The notes below the pieces were generated by a model that ran no database searches, was not told the DNA's origin, and saw only the letters and a list, made by a program, of their open reading frames with translations. Of a stretch of 64,000 nucleotides of DNA, positions 55,362 through 64,000 are shown piece by piece. The stretch covers positions 62,001 to 126,000 of the forward strand of contig NZ_AUBI01000011.1 of assembly GCF_000429165.1 (NCBI RefSeq), written 5' to 3'. The DNA is from Acetobacter nitrogenifigens DSM 23921 = NBRC 105050. Its GTDB lineage: Bacteria > Pseudomonadota > Alphaproteobacteria > Acetobacterales > Acetobacteraceae. How positions within the stretch are numbered: position 1 is the first letter of the stretch; each line of letters starts with the position of its first letter. The translations under genes were made by a program, and so were the position numbers.

Positions 55362-56795
55362 TCAGGTGTGCGTCGCGCGGTTTTTCTCTCCGTCGGAGCG
55401 TGTCACATCCACGACGTCGCCAACACGCAGCGGCAATCGTAGCGCGGCCAGGAACGTGAGGGCCTGAAAACCGCAAAGCAATACGAAGGCTCCGGTAAAG
55501 GCGCTTGAAAGCGCATGATCCGTGCCGCCCTGTCCCAGTTTCCATGACAGGAATGACGCGCAAAGCGTCGTCATCGTGGGGCCGCCCAGACGTTGCACGA
55601 TGTTGGCGGAGGTCGTCGCCATGGGCAGGTCCTGTTTCCGGACCGAGGCGTAGGCGGCGGTCACCGACGGCAAGCCGATCGCCCCCATGCCCATTCCGCG
55701 AACGAATAGGGCCGGCAGAAGAACAAAAAGACTGAGCCCTCGGGACGAAAGATACAGAAGCGGCAAAGTGGCTGCTAGCGTCAGTAGCGCGCCTCCGGAG
55801 GACACGCGGCGGACGCCGAACCTGTCCACCAGCGCTCCGACCAACGGGACGGTGGCCATCATGCCAAGCCCGAGCGGCGCCAGCATCCATCCCATCTCGC
55901 CGGACGTTCGGCCGCACGCCTGAATCAGAAACGCCGGAATGAGCATCTGGCCAGCGAACATGGCGCCGTTTGACAGGAATTGCGTTGTGGTGGCCGTTGC
56001 AAAAACTTTTCCTCTAAAAAGGCGAAGGTCGATCAGTGCGTCGTCGCCTTTTCGTCTGGCGCTCCGGATGAATGCCGCCATCATCAGGACGCCGGCGGCA
56101 AGACTGGCGCAGCCTGTCGTCTGGTTCGTACGCTCCATGCCATAGAGAAACAGCGCCAGCCCGGGAGAAAGCAGCGCCAGACCCGCCCAGTCCAGCTTTC
56201 GCCTTGCCGACGCAGTGTGGCTTTCGGGCAGGATCAAAAACGCCAGCATGATAGCGAGCGCCCCAATGGGAAGGTTGACAAGAAAAAGCCAGCGCCATGA
56301 AGCATGTTGCAGGATTGATCCCGCGATCACCGGGCCAAGGACGGGCGCCAGCAACACCGGCAGCATTGCGTAGCCCGCTACGCGCGCCATGTGCCTGCCC
56401 GCAGCCTGTGCGACCATCATCTGCGCCATAGGCGCCAGCAAACCGCCGCTGAGACCCTGTAGCGCGCGGAATCCGATCAGTGAAGGCGCGGACCAGGCGA
56501 GACCGCAGAACACCGAGGATAAAGTGAACGACGCAAGGCACCAGAGATAGAGCCTCTTCGCGCCCACACGGTCCACCAGCCAGCCGTTCAACGGCAAGGC
56601 CAGCGTGAGCGCCAGGAGGTAGCCGCTTGTGACCCACTGGATCGTCGAGAGCCCGACGCCGAGATCGGTCGCCAGATTTGAAAGGGAAACGTTAACGATC
56701 GTCGCATCAAGTTGTGAGAGCAGGGCGCCGAACAGCGCAACCGCACAAATTCTCCAGGCTGATGGATCAAGCCGGTCATCGTCCAGGGCAGTCAT
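55362..56795 (-). CDS. MFS efflux transporter, DHA2 (14-TM) type
   Basis: 477 residues. Seen: LFGALLSQLDATIVNVSLSNLATDLG (motif D1, with the L-D-x-T-I-V-N sequence typical of DHA2), SGYLLALTLALPLNGWLVDRVGAKRLYL (motif A), ALQGLSGGLLAPMAQ (motif B), PVLLAPVLGPVIAGSI (motif C). Fourteen hydrophobic segments expected. Encoded downstream of a MarR regulator on the same strand; a drug or acid exporter is likely. Confidence 0.9.
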   Translation of the reverse strand: MTALDDDRLDPSAWRICAVALFGALLSQLDATIVNVSLSNLATDLGVGLSTIQWVTSGYLLALTLALPLNGWLVDRVGAKRLYLWCLASFTLSSVFCGLAWSAPSLIGFRALQGLSGGLLAPMAQMMVAQAAGRHMARVAGYAMLPVLLAPVLGPVIAGSILQHASWRWLFLVNLPIGALAIMLAFLILPESHTASARRKLDWAGLALLSPGLALFLYGMERTNQTTGCASLAAGVLMMAAFIRSARRKGDDALIDLRLFRGKVFATATTTQFLSNGAMFAGQMLIPAFLIQACGRTSGEMGWMLAPLGLGMMATVPLVGALVDRFGVRRVSSGGALLTLAATLPLLYLSSRGLSLFVLLPALFVRGMGMGAIGLPSVTAAYASVRKQDLPMATTSANIVQRLGGPTMTTLCASFLSWKLGQGGTDHALSSAFTGAFVLLCGFQALTFLAALRLPLRVGDVVDVTRSDGEKNRATHT

Positions 56796-56996
56796 TGCGA
56801 GAGAGTTTTCGTCGGTGAACAGGCGTACGCTGCGTGGCTGCGTTCACGGTATGAGCGCACGGAATCGACGGGGCGTCGGCACGTGGGGCGGAGGCAATTC
56901 ATATGCAGCCGGATGCGAATTTTGTTGAGTGCATAGGCGTCCATTCATTTGTTCGGCTGCAGATTCTGGCGCAGGTTGACGCGTTCGAAGCCTGTT

Positions 56997-57443
56997 TCAG
57001 GACTCTCCGATCCGCCTGATGAGCGGGATCGCAGCTGCAAGAGCCTGTAACTCTTCAGCGTCGAGATTTGAGGCCGCCGCCGTCAGCCAGTCACGTTTGG
57101 CGATTTGACGGCGGCGTCTGTCCTCAACCCCTTTCTCGGTCAGGACGAACAGAACCTGCCGCCCGTCCGTAGGGTGCGGTTGGCGACGGATCATGCCCTC
57201 ATGCTCAAGGCTCGCGAGGATGCTTCCCATCGATTGAGGCTTCATCGATTCAGCCCGCGCAAGTTCGGCTGTCGTCATGGGACCGCCGTGTTCGATGCGG
57301 GCGAGGGCGCTGATTTGCGACAGATTCAATGCGCTCGGATTGGCCTCGGAGCGCAGTCGGCGCAACAGCTGCCCGATCGCAAGAGTGAGATCGCTGACGA
57401 TTGTTTCCAGCGAAGAATCGGTGGAGCAGTTCATAATGGGCAT
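56997..57443 (-). CDS. MarR-family transcriptional regulator
   Basis: 148 residues. Winged HTH: ALNLSQISALARIEHGGPMTTAELARAESMKPQSMGSILASLEHEGMIRRQPHPTDGRQVLFVLTEKG, with the conserved D-x-R wing (TDGRQ). ATG 57443 or 57434 are both possible. Directly upstream of the MFS gene (about 200-base spacer), probably its repressor. The upstream region contains CATTTAGAAGG and a near-complementary CCTTTAAATG, a possible operator. Confidence 0.9.
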   Translation of the reverse strand: MPIMNCSTDSSLETIVSDLTLAIGQLLRRLRSEANPSALNLSQISALARIEHGGPMTTAELARAESMKPQSMGSILASLEHEGMIRRQPHPTDGRQVLFVLTEKGVEDRRRRQIAKRDWLTAAASNLDAEELQALAAAIPLIRRIGES

Positions 57444-57720
57444 AATGGCATTTAGAAGGTAAACTTGCAAGATAAACTGATAATCATGCCTTTAAATGTG
57501 AAATGCGATGATTCGTTTGATGGCGCTGGAGCGTCTGGCGCGCCGGCCTCGATCACCTGCGGTCGGAGTTGGCATAGACACGACAGAATTCAGTTGATCT
57601 CTGGTAATTTTGTATTTCGGCGTTTCCGCTAGGTAACGGAAACGACGGCGCGTGAAACGCGTGTGCAGTTCGCTAGGCGGGGAGGAGAACCCTTCCTCGT
57701 CACTATGGACCAGTCGCTCC

Positions 57721-58488
57721 CTAAATCATCTGGCCACCGGAAATCTCGATGCGTTGCGCGTTGACCCATCGGTTATCTTCCGTCAGCAGTGCGGCCACGG
57801 CTGGGCCGATATCGTCGGGGACGCCAACGCGGCCAAGCGCGGTCGTATTGGCGACGAAGTCATTGATCTGCCTGTTGTCTCGCACCGAGCCGCCGGCGAA
57901 GTCGGTTTCGATCGCTCCGGGGGCGATGGTGTTCACTGCGATGCCACGCGCGCCGAGTTCCTTGGCCAGATAACGTGTCAGCACCTCGACCGCGCCTTTC
58001 ATGGCGGCGTACGCGGCGTAGCCCGGCAGGGAGAAGCGCGTCAGTCCGGTGGACAGGTTCACGATCCGTCCGCCATCGGCCAGAAGCGGCAAAAGCGTCT
58101 GGGTCAGGAAGAATACGCCTTTGAAGTGAACGTTCAGCAGGCGGTCGAAATCAGCTTCCGTCGTTTTTTCGAACGGGGCGTGAATGCCGATGCCGGCATT
58201 GTTGACGAGGAAATCGAAACTGGCGCGACCCCAGTTTGTCGAGAGCGCTTGCTCGAGTTCTGCGGCGAATGCTGCGAAACCGGCGGTATTGGCGTTGTCG
58301 AGGGGAAACATCGCCGCCTTGCGCCCAAGCGCCGTAATGGCGGTCGCTGTGGCTTCCGCTTCCGCCTTGTTGCTGTGATAGACGCCGATCACGTCTACAC
58401 CCTTGTGCGCGAGCGCAAGCGCCGTGCTGCGCCCGAGGCCACGGCTGGCGCCCGTCACCAGTGCGATTTTTTGCCCGGTGGTTGTCAT
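57721..58488 (-). CDS. short-chain dehydrogenase/reductase (SDR)
   Basis: 255 residues, classical SDR. Cofactor motif ALVTGASRGLGRSTA (T-G-x(3)-G-x-G), LVNNAGIG (N-N-A-G), STGLTRFSLPGYAAYAAMKGAV (S...Y-x-x-x-K) and the late N-T-I-A-P-G-A-I-E-T-D. Similar to 3-oxoacyl-ACP reductase-like enzymes; NADP versus NAD and substrate unknown. Divergent from a LysR gene which probably controls it. Confidence 0.92.
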   Translation of the reverse strand: MTTTGQKIALVTGASRGLGRSTALALAHKGVDVIGVYHSNKAEAEATATAITALGRKAAMFPLDNANTAGFAAFAAELEQALSTNWGRASFDFLVNNAGIGIHAPFEKTTEADFDRLLNVHFKGVFFLTQTLLPLLADGGRIVNLSTGLTRFSLPGYAAYAAMKGAVEVLTRYLAKELGARGIAVNTIAPGAIETDFAGGSVRDNRQINDFVANTTALGRVGVPDDIGPAVAALLTEDNRWVNAQRIEISGGQMI

Positions 58489-58566
58489 TCGCTTTCTCTT
58501 TCGATGTCTGGTTTCTTTTGACTTTTTCGGAGTATCGCTTTTTATTTTACAGATAATCAGACAATA

Positions 58567-58585
58567 TTCGGTATCACTATCCGAA
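58567..58585. promoter_or_regulatory. candidate LysR-type operator
   Basis: TTCGG-N9-CCGAA, perfect 5-bp arms, in the 108-bp spacer between the divergent SDR and lysR genes, 12 bp from the lysR start. Position and dyad fit a LysR-type binding site. Confidence 0.5.
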
Positions 58586-58596
58586 AGTGGCGAATA

Positions 58597-59499
58597 ATGG
58601 ATCGTATCGACGCCATGCGGCTGTTCACGCGTGTTCTGGAGCGCGGGAGCTTCGTCCGAGCGGCCGAGGACCTTAGGCTGCCAGCCTCGACGGCGACCGA
58701 TGCCGTCAAGCAGCTTGAGGCGCGGCTTGGGGTGCGGCTGCTTCAGCGTACGACGCGTCAGGTGCGCGCGACGCTCGACGGGGAGGCGTATTACCGGCGC
58801 TGCCTCACAATCCTTGATGATATTGAAGAGGCTGAAAGCGCGTTCAGAGGCGCGCGGCCGCGCGGTCTGCTTCGTGTAGGCGTTCAGGGCGCGCAGGCGC
58901 GCCGCTTGATCGTGCCGACCCTCCAGCGTTTCTTCCGCGAATATCCTGATATGGAATTGTACCTTGGCGAGACGGACCGTTTCGTAGATCTCGTGCGCGA
59001 GGGCGTGGATTGCGTGTTGCGTACAGGAGAGTTGAAGGAGAGCGATCTCGCCGCCAGACGCATCGCACTGCTGCCCGAAGTGACCGTCGCGTCGCCGCGT
59101 TATCTGGAGCGTTTCGGCGTTCCCTCAAGGTGGGACATGCTGGACGGCCATCAGATGATCGGCTTCCGCTCGTCCGCGATTGGCGGCGTTCTTCCGCTTG
59201 AGTTCATGGTGGATGGCGCCCGCAAAACGGTGACGCTGTCATCCGTCCTGACAGTAAATGGAGCCGACACATATCGGGCCGCCGCAATGGAAGGCCTCGG
59301 TCTGATTCAGATTCCCCGTTATGCCGCAGAAAAAAATCTGACCGAAGGCGTGTTCGTGGAATGCCTTCCCGAAACGCCGCCGTCATCCACGCCAGTCTAT
59401 GCGATATATCCGCGCAGCCGTCAGTTGAACCTCAGGGTTCGCGTTTTCATCGACTGGGTTGCCGCTGAATATGGCAGGCAGCTCGCTCCCGACGACTGA
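58597..59499 (+). CDS. LysR-family transcriptional regulator
   Basis: 300 residues. HTH: MDRIDAMRLFTRVLERGSFVRAAEDLRLPASTATDAVKQLEARLGVRLLQRTTRQ; effector domain with GLLRVGVQGAQARRLIVPTLQRFFREYPDMELYL and VREGVDCVLRTGEL. It belongs to the CrgA/DmlR-like group (R-x-x-D-x-M). Divergent from the SDR gene and likely its regulator. Confidence 0.93.
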   Translation: MDRIDAMRLFTRVLERGSFVRAAEDLRLPASTATDAVKQLEARLGVRLLQRTTRQVRATLDGEAYYRRCLTILDDIEEAESAFRGARPRGLLRVGVQGAQARRLIVPTLQRFFREYPDMELYLGETDRFVDLVREGVDCVLRTGELKESDLAARRIALLPEVTVASPRYLERFGVPSRWDMLDGHQMIGFRSSAIGGVLPLEFMVDGARKTVTLSSVLTVNGADTYRAAAMEGLGLIQIPRYAAEKNLTEGVFVECLPETPPSSTPVYAIYPRSRQLNLRVRVFIDWVAAEYGRQLAPDD

Positions 59500-60095
59500 T
59501 CGAGAAAAGCGTGGGACGCGCCGCCTGTCTTGAAACATTGTAAGGGCCATGTCCGACGGCGGTTATAACCGGAGGCAAGAGCCTCCGCATTCCGGTGAAG
59601 AATCAGCCTGCGTGGCGAGTCAGATTCGGCGTTCGGAATCCCGATGTTACCGATCCGATCTCACGTCGTCCCATAAAGTTGAGCCGATTGCGGCACAATA
59701 TCATTCAGCCCGTGGCGAATGTGCTTGGAATCCTCTGCCTGCCTGCTTATCGGTGCGAGCAATACGACTGACGACCATAGCCCTCGTGCCATCGGGAAGG
59801 GACCGGATGATGGGTTCGGGCTGCGTTTCCTCGTGCCGCCGTCCTTCATGCGTGGCCCGGCTCCAGCTCTCTGGCGTCCTGGCCATGAGAGGCTGACATT
59901 GGGGCTGCGTGTACCGGCGTCGCATAGGCTGCGGTTAATGCATTTGATGCGTTGAGAGTTGTCGCGCGCGACTGGCCAACCGGAGATTGGTCTGTGGGCA
60001 TATTCTTCACGAAACTGCGTGATAATCGCGTGTGGCGCGAAAAGATAAACGGCGATGTGCGTTTATCTAAAAGCCCGATTTTCTTTGAGAGAAAC
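59500..60095. other. 596-bp spacer before the attachment site
   Basis: No recognised gene. Short frames on both strands overlap each other. A perfect small hairpin (CGGAGGC-AAGA-GCCTCCG) lies near 59571-59588 but lacks a T run. This is the chromosomal flank of the integrated element. Confidence 0.45.
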
Positions 60096-60142
60096 TGGAG
60101 CGGGCGATGGGATTCGAACCCACGACCCCAACCTTGGCAAGG
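60096..60142 (-). other. 3' fragment of tRNA-Gly(GCC); attachment core of an integrated element
   Basis: On the minus strand the sequence from the anticodon stem and loop (TTGCCAA, anticodon GCC at 60136-60138) through the T arm (GTGGGTTCGAATCCCAT) to CGCCCGC-T-CCA (60096) is a perfect 3' half of tRNA-Gly. The 5' half is missing: the acceptor complement GCGGGCG is not found and the anticodon stem already mispairs (CACCC vs GGTTG). This is the classic relic of integration into a tRNA 3' end. The neighbouring integrase is on the element side. Confidence 0.82.
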
Positions 60143-60302
60143 GTGAGAATAGCCTACGCCCCACTTCGCCATGGCACGATATATTCCTATATTGCAGATA
60201 CTTACGTGTTGAATACCTACTCTGCTCACGCTAGAATTACCCCAGATTTTGCCCGTCGGTGGTAGCCCGGTGGTAGCCACAAGCAGCCCGTCGGAGTGTA
60301 GA

Positions 60303-61733
60303 ATGGCCACGCGAAAGAGCATCCTGCTGACCAAGGAAACGGTTGACGCAGCTAAGCCGAACGGTAAGCGCTACGTGGTGTGGGATAGCGACCTGGCCGG
60401 GTTCGGCCTCCGAGTCGGAATGAGCGGTGAGAAAACGTTCGTTGTCAAATATCGGGCTGGCGGGGGTGGAGCTGAGGCCGAACAGCGATGGCTGACCATC
60501 GGACGATATGGCGCCCTCACGGCTTTCGAGGCTCGCAAATTGGCAAAGGCCAAGCTTGGAGCCGTCGCTGCTGGTGCTGACCCAGCGGCAGAACTGAAAG
60601 CCAAGCGCAGTGAAATGCTCGTCTCCGAGTTGGTCGACCTCTATGAGAAAGAAGGATGCGTGGTCCAGCGCGGCAAGCGGCAGGGCGAGGCTATGAAGCC
60701 CCGCACAAAAGCGTACACAATCGCGCGCCTTCGACACCACGTCGTCCCGCTTCTCGGAAGACGAAAAGCGCCGAGTGTCAACGCCGGCGACATCGAGCGG
60801 CTGGTATCTGATATTACTGCTGGCAAAACCGCCCGCGACGAAAAGATCGGTCCGCGCAAGCGCATCATCGTACGTGGGGGCGCGGGGGCCGCGCGGAAGG
60901 TCGTCCGCGACTTATCGGCTGTTTTCAGCTTCGCACGTCGGCGCGAGATTGTGACGCAGAACCCATGCGACACTGCTGCTGTCAGAAAGACAGACAATGA
61001 AAACAAACGATTCCTTACCCTTGAGGAAGTGACGCGGCTCGGTAGCGCCCTCGACGAACTTGAGGCAGAGGGGGTAAACCCCAAGGCGGTTAATATTGCA
61101 CGTCTATGGGCTCTCACCGGCTGTAGACGCGACGAGATTGCCGGTCTGAAATGGTCTGAGGCCAATCTTGTGGACGGGCTTCTTGAACTTGATGACACCA
61201 AGACCGGCATGTCTGTCCGTCCCTTGGGAGCGGCAGCAATTGCCCTCTTAAAAAGCCTTGAAAGGGTGATTGACAGCGATTTTGTTTTTCCTGCCGAGCG
61301 CGGAAGAGGCCATTATCAGGGCACCAAGACCGTTTGGACCCGCGCGATCAAGAAAGCCAACCTCCCCGGCGTAACTCCTCATACGTTGCGGCACACCATG
61401 GGATCGACCGCGATATCTACAGGAGAAGCGGTTGCATTAACGGGCGCCATCCTGGGGCACAACAATCCCAGATCGACAGCCATTTATGCCCACGTGCAGG
61501 CCGATCCTTCGCGAAAGGCTGCGAACCGGGTCAGCAAAATGATCGCTGATGCACTCGCCGGCAAACCAGCGTCGAACAGACGGTCTGGCGCGTCTCCGGC
61601 GAGACTCGACGCGGACCAGGAGCTACTCCGGGCCTTGACGGAGCGGCTGGCGGAGGCAGACAATTTTGCGAGTCAACTGCAAAAGGCGATTGCAGAACTC
61701 GCACCAGACCAGAACGGGCCTCGTCGGTCATAA
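60303..61733 (+). CDS. tyrosine-type integrase of a tRNA-targeting element (P4/DUF4102 class)
   Basis: 476 residues. N-terminal arm-binding DUF4102-type domain (KYRAGGGGAEAEQRWLTIGRYGALTAFEARKLA), core-binding domain, and catalytic domain: ALTGCRRDEIAGLKW (first Arg), DDTKTG (Lys), PHTLRHTMGS (H-x-x-R), LGHNNPRSTAIYAHV (His and nucleophile Tyr). All catalytic residues appear present. ATG 60303 has GGAG upstream. Adjacent to the tRNA-Gly fragment; directs integration of the island beyond. Confidence 0.93.
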   Translation: MATRKSILLTKETVDAAKPNGKRYVVWDSDLAGFGLRVGMSGEKTFVVKYRAGGGGAEAEQRWLTIGRYGALTAFEARKLAKAKLGAVAAGADPAAELKAKRSEMLVSELVDLYEKEGCVVQRGKRQGEAMKPRTKAYTIARLRHHVVPLLGRRKAPSVNAGDIERLVSDITAGKTARDEKIGPRKRIIVRGGAGAARKVVRDLSAVFSFARRREIVTQNPCDTAAVRKTDNENKRFLTLEEVTRLGSALDELEAEGVNPKAVNIARLWALTGCRRDEIAGLKWSEANLVDGLLELDDTKTGMSVRPLGAAAIALLKSLERVIDSDFVFPAERGRGHYQGTKTVWTRAIKKANLPGVTPHTLRHTMGSTAISTGEAVALTGAILGHNNPRSTAIYAHVQADPSRKAANRVSKMIADALAGKPASNRRSGASPARLDADQELLRALTERLAEADNFASQLQKAIAELAPDQNGPRRS

Positions 61734-62177
61734 CACGGACTTCAAACGCCCGACGAGCTCGCTTTCCTCGCGCACATCGACTGCCTGATCCAGCTTCAGC
61801 CCGGCCGCCGCCATAACTGACCCTGGGACGAGGACGCGACTGGCGGCGCGGTCGTTCGCACGCCCATCATTCCCCAGGCACCGCAGTGATCGACGGAGAG
61901 ACCTTGCCGCGCCGACGGCTTTCGACTGGCGTTCCCGCAGCACCTTTGCGGGGCAAGCAGTAAGTCGGTTATCGGGGAGGAGTGATCGAAAGCTGCCATT
62001 CGCAGTGCTCACGTTTATGATGATTAACGACCAGATTGAGACGTTCGTTACTGGCTGCACGAACGTTGTAGTCTCACAAGAGCAGTCATTCGGGCTGCTT
62101 CCGGCCGCTGGGCAGGAGTTGCCGAAGTTGCGGATGTTATACGCCTGTATCCGATCGTCCCATCTGGTGATCGTCAC
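61728..62177 (-). CDS. doubtful reading frame coupled to the STAND gene
   Basis: 149 residues. Its GTG start overlaps the STAND stop (GTGA), which would support co-translation, and the frame is open to the end of the integrase gene. However, it has no recognised domain, an Arg/Ser-rich composition, and an opposite plus-strand frame of 68 residues (62005-62211). I treat it as possible only; the region may be non-coding. Confidence 0.25.
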   Translation of the reverse strand: MTITRWDDRIQAYNIRNFGNSCPAAGSSPNDCSCETTTFVQPVTNVSIWSLIIINVSTANGSFRSLLPDNRLTACPAKVLRERQSKAVGAARSLRRSLRCLGNDGRANDRAASRVLVPGSVMAAAGLKLDQAVDVREESELVGRLKSVL

Positions 62178-64000
62178 TTATCGACATCGTCGAAGATCGA
62201 GCGCTTCGTAGCCGCAAGTTCCGGCGGTGACGGCTCTTCTTTGTTCTGCGTGACGATATAGGTCCAGTCCGTGTCGTCTTCGTTATCTTCGTCGCGCTCC
62301 CGCTTGCGTTCTTCAAGTCCGTCGACCGCCCGATTCACCTGATCCCGCGCGTCGCCGACCAAGCCAACCGCATCGTCATCCAGCTCGACGCCCATTTCCT
62401 CGATGCGCTCGAGCGCATCGAGCAATTTCTTAAAGTGGCTGTCGGGCTCTTCATCCAGATCGGCATCTGCGGCGATCTCGTCGATCTTCTCTTCAAGAGC
62501 GGGCAGAAGATTGGTTCGCAGCGCCAAGCCTAATCCGACGAGACGAAGCGGCGATATGAGTGCGAGCATCCCCCTCTCGGCAAAGAAGGACATATCGAGG
62601 TCTGAGAGCGCTGCGGATTCGAGGCTCCTTGCGGCCTCGCGCCGCAAATCTTCCGGGAGTAGACCGAATTGATGGGCGCGGCCGTAGGTATGAAACCGAG
62701 GGTCATTGGCGAGGGGATCGGACTGCCAGCAGTAGCGCCTGAGTAGCTCCGGGAACTGTCCGATTAGTTTGGCGAAAACCGCGTCGTTCGCCCTGTAGGA
62801 CAGGAAGTGAAACAGCATCCAATTTCGATGGTTTTCGTCCGGCGTGTGGCTGAGACGCGCTACCAGCGCTTCGTCCAGCGTGGACGGAATCACCAAGGCA
62901 TCCCGAATGAGCGGCGATCCCTCGCAGGTGAAGCTGCCGAGGATCGTATCAATTGGTGCGCCGCGGATCAGTGCGGCCATCATATGAGGTTTTTGCCGCA
63001 AAACCTCTGTCAGAGCATCCGAGATGGTCGGATGCGCGAAGGTCCATTTGGTGCCGGATAGCTTGAGAAAGGATCCCTTCAATTCGGCGAAGCAATCTTG
63101 GATCTTGGCTAGGGTGAAACCGGTCAAGTCCGAAACCGCCTGCGCTGCCGCCGCATCATGATCGCTGGGATCGAAGCCGGCTTGATGGACGTAGATGAGA
63201 TAGAGCGCGGCCCGGAGTTGCTCGTCCAGTGCGCTGACCGTGTCGATAAGGTGCTCGGTCGGCTCCTCCATGAAGCGGACGAGCGAACTTTCGCGCGGCG
63301 TCAGTCCCTTGGTAAAGTTCGGGTCGCCAAGCCGCTCAGCGATTCCGGGCAAGAACTCTTCGACGGCGGCAACGGCGGCTAGATGCGGCTTGACGTTCGA
63401 ACGCCAGCTTTGGCTCTGCTCGCCGAAATTGATGTGGTTGTAAAGGATTTGTGCCTTCTCTTCGAAGGTAAGTTCACCGACGTCGACCACGGCGCTGCCA
63501 TCAGCGAATTGCGCTAGATTACGCTGCCCCAGTCGGCGCCGAGCTGCTTCGTAAATATGCTTGCGCGATGTCAGCAGGAAGCGGTTGCCGTGCTTGATTG
63601 CTGCGCGCAGCTTCGAAAACGCCGACGCCCAATCCTGTACGTAATCGTCGCGCAGCACGTTCGAGCCAAAAGCGTCATCAATCCAAAAGAATCGCCCGGG
63701 ATCGTTGGGATTCCAGCCAGCCTCGAAATCGCGTGGACTGGTCAGCGCCAACACGGTGTTGTCGGGATTTTCCGAAGCGATCGTTGAAACGATCGCACCG
63801 ATCGCCGATTTGCCGCTCGCAGGATTGCCGAGCAGAAGCACCACGCCGTGGTCCGAGATGGCGTTGACGGCGTCGCGATGCGCCTGAGTTGGAACATAGG
63901 TACGAAGTTTCGGAATCCAGCTATCGAGCAGCGCGCGGCTCTGCTCGCTAAGCCGTTCATCGACGATCGCTGTCAAATCCCCTAGACCGTAAACCTGCGG
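62174..64000 (-). CDS. STAND-like P-loop ATPase (nSTAND3-type), 5' end outside window
   Basis: 608 residues visible; the frame is open to the window edge, so the N-terminal part is missing. A TTG at 63976 could be mistaken for a start, but the codons before it (QVYGLGDL) continue a conserved-looking run. Walker A is in LLLGNPASGKSAI, Walker B FFWIDDAFG, sensor-like FLLTSRKHIYEAARRRLG, then an all-helical region (winged-helix/ARM type) and an acidic C-terminus. This order fits the novel STAND NTPase 3 group, often fused upstream to a restriction-type nuclease. Located on a tRNA-integrated element, which is typical of defence genes; function inferred. Confidence 0.78.
   Translation of the reverse strand, partial: PQVYGLGDLTAIVDERLSEQSRALLDSWIPKLRTYVPTQAHRDAVNAISDHGVVLLLGNPASGKSAIGAIVSTIASENPDNTVLALTSPRDFEAGWNPNDPGRFFWIDDAFGSNVLRDDYVQDWASAFSKLRAAIKHGNRFLLTSRKHIYEAARRRLGQRNLAQFADGSAVVDVGELTFEEKAQILYNHINFGEQSQSWRSNVKPHLAAVAAVEEFLPGIAERLGDPNFTKGLTPRESSLVRFMEEPTEHLIDTVSALDEQLRAALYLIYVHQAGFDPSDHDAAAAQAVSDLTGFTLAKIQDCFAELKGSFLKLSGTKWTFAHPTISDALTEVLRQKPHMMAALIRGAPIDTILGSFTCEGSPLIRDALVIPSTLDEALVARLSHTPDENHRNWMLFHFLSYRANDAVFAKLIGQFPELLRRYCWQSDPLANDPRFHTYGRAHQFGLLPEDLRREAARSLESAALSDLDMSFFAERGMLALISPLRLVGLGLALRTNLLPALEEKIDEIAADADLDEEPDSHFKKLLDALERIEEMGVELDDDAVGLVGDARDQVNRAVDGLEERKRERDEDNEDDTDWTYIVTQNKEEPSPPELAATKRSIFDDVDK

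Noticed and set aside
59846..60001. Minus-strand frame starting MPTDQSPVGQSRATT (51 codons)
   Set aside because: No ribosome binding site or recognisable feature and it overlaps plus-strand frames of equal quality.
60096..60180. Functional tRNA-Gly gene
   Set aside because: The 5' half has no acceptor-stem complement and the anticodon stem is mispaired, so only a 3' fragment is present.
62005..62211. Plus-strand 68-codon frame beside the STAND gene
   Set aside because: Overlaps the conserved 3' end of the STAND gene and the doubtful coupled frame; no supporting signals.

Overview
The window looks like chromosomal DNA of a GC-rich (about 60 percent by eye) alphaproteobacterium, most likely an acetic acid bacterium (Acetobacteraceae). 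The case rests on housekeeping genes of alphaproteobacterial type (typA, mutL, erpA, xthA, dgt, a DUF1489 protein), a Hint_2 protein of the kind common in acetic acid bacteria, and a Tat-exported molybdenum hydroxylase subunit. Genus is not resolved. No rRNA operon, intact tRNA, complete insertion sequence or CRISPR array is visible.

Layout. 1-2.1 kb: 3' part of a LacI-type regulator and a guanine deaminase. 2.3-8.9 kb: a family-5 oligopeptide ABC transporter split into two divergent operons, one carrying an M81 peptidase with both ATPases, the other the binding protein with both permeases. 9.4-11.5 kb: a secreted GDSL hydrolase and two small lipoproteins. 11.6-13.9 kb: feoA-feoB-Cys-rich peptide (ferrous iron uptake). 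14.2-18.3 kb: an SMP-30 protein, typA and three small unknown genes. 18.9-28.6 kb: orphan molybdenum hydroxylase subunit, mtnK-GNAT pair, secreted isoaspartyl peptidase, Fur-boxed TonB receptor and a Trp/Gly-rich lipoprotein, separated by long AT-rich gaps. 29-36 kb: mutL, a YaiI/YqxD protein, an AT-rich pair of unknowns (SseB-like and DUF2806), xthA, erpA and a methyltransferase. 36-44.7 kb: a second methyltransferase, lysR-FUSC exporter, a TetR/membrane-protein pair with two perfect operators, a signal-less solute-binding protein, dgt and DUF1489.

45-51.4 kb is the most unusual part. A 138-residue peptide has a double-glycine leader followed by a Ser/Cys-rich stretch with repeated SCGS motifs and a hydrophobic tail. 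It is followed by a perfect 20-bp terminator hairpin, then a HlyD-type adaptor and an ABC transporter with an intact C39 leader peptidase. A large Hint_2 (hedgehog/intein-like) protein is transcribed divergently across a 419-bp AT-rich spacer that contains an imperfect 22-bp direct repeat. This reads as a bacteriocin- or effector-type secretion locus of unfamiliar peptide class.

51.4-59.5 kb holds a YhaO/YhaN (SbcD/SbcC-like) pair, marR-MFS efflux, and a divergent SDR/LysR pair. From about 60.1 kb an integrated element begins: a 3' fragment of tRNA-Gly(GCC) (attachment site), a tyrosine integrase, and a STAND-like P-loop ATPase running off the window end. It is probably the edge of a genomic island that may carry defence genes.
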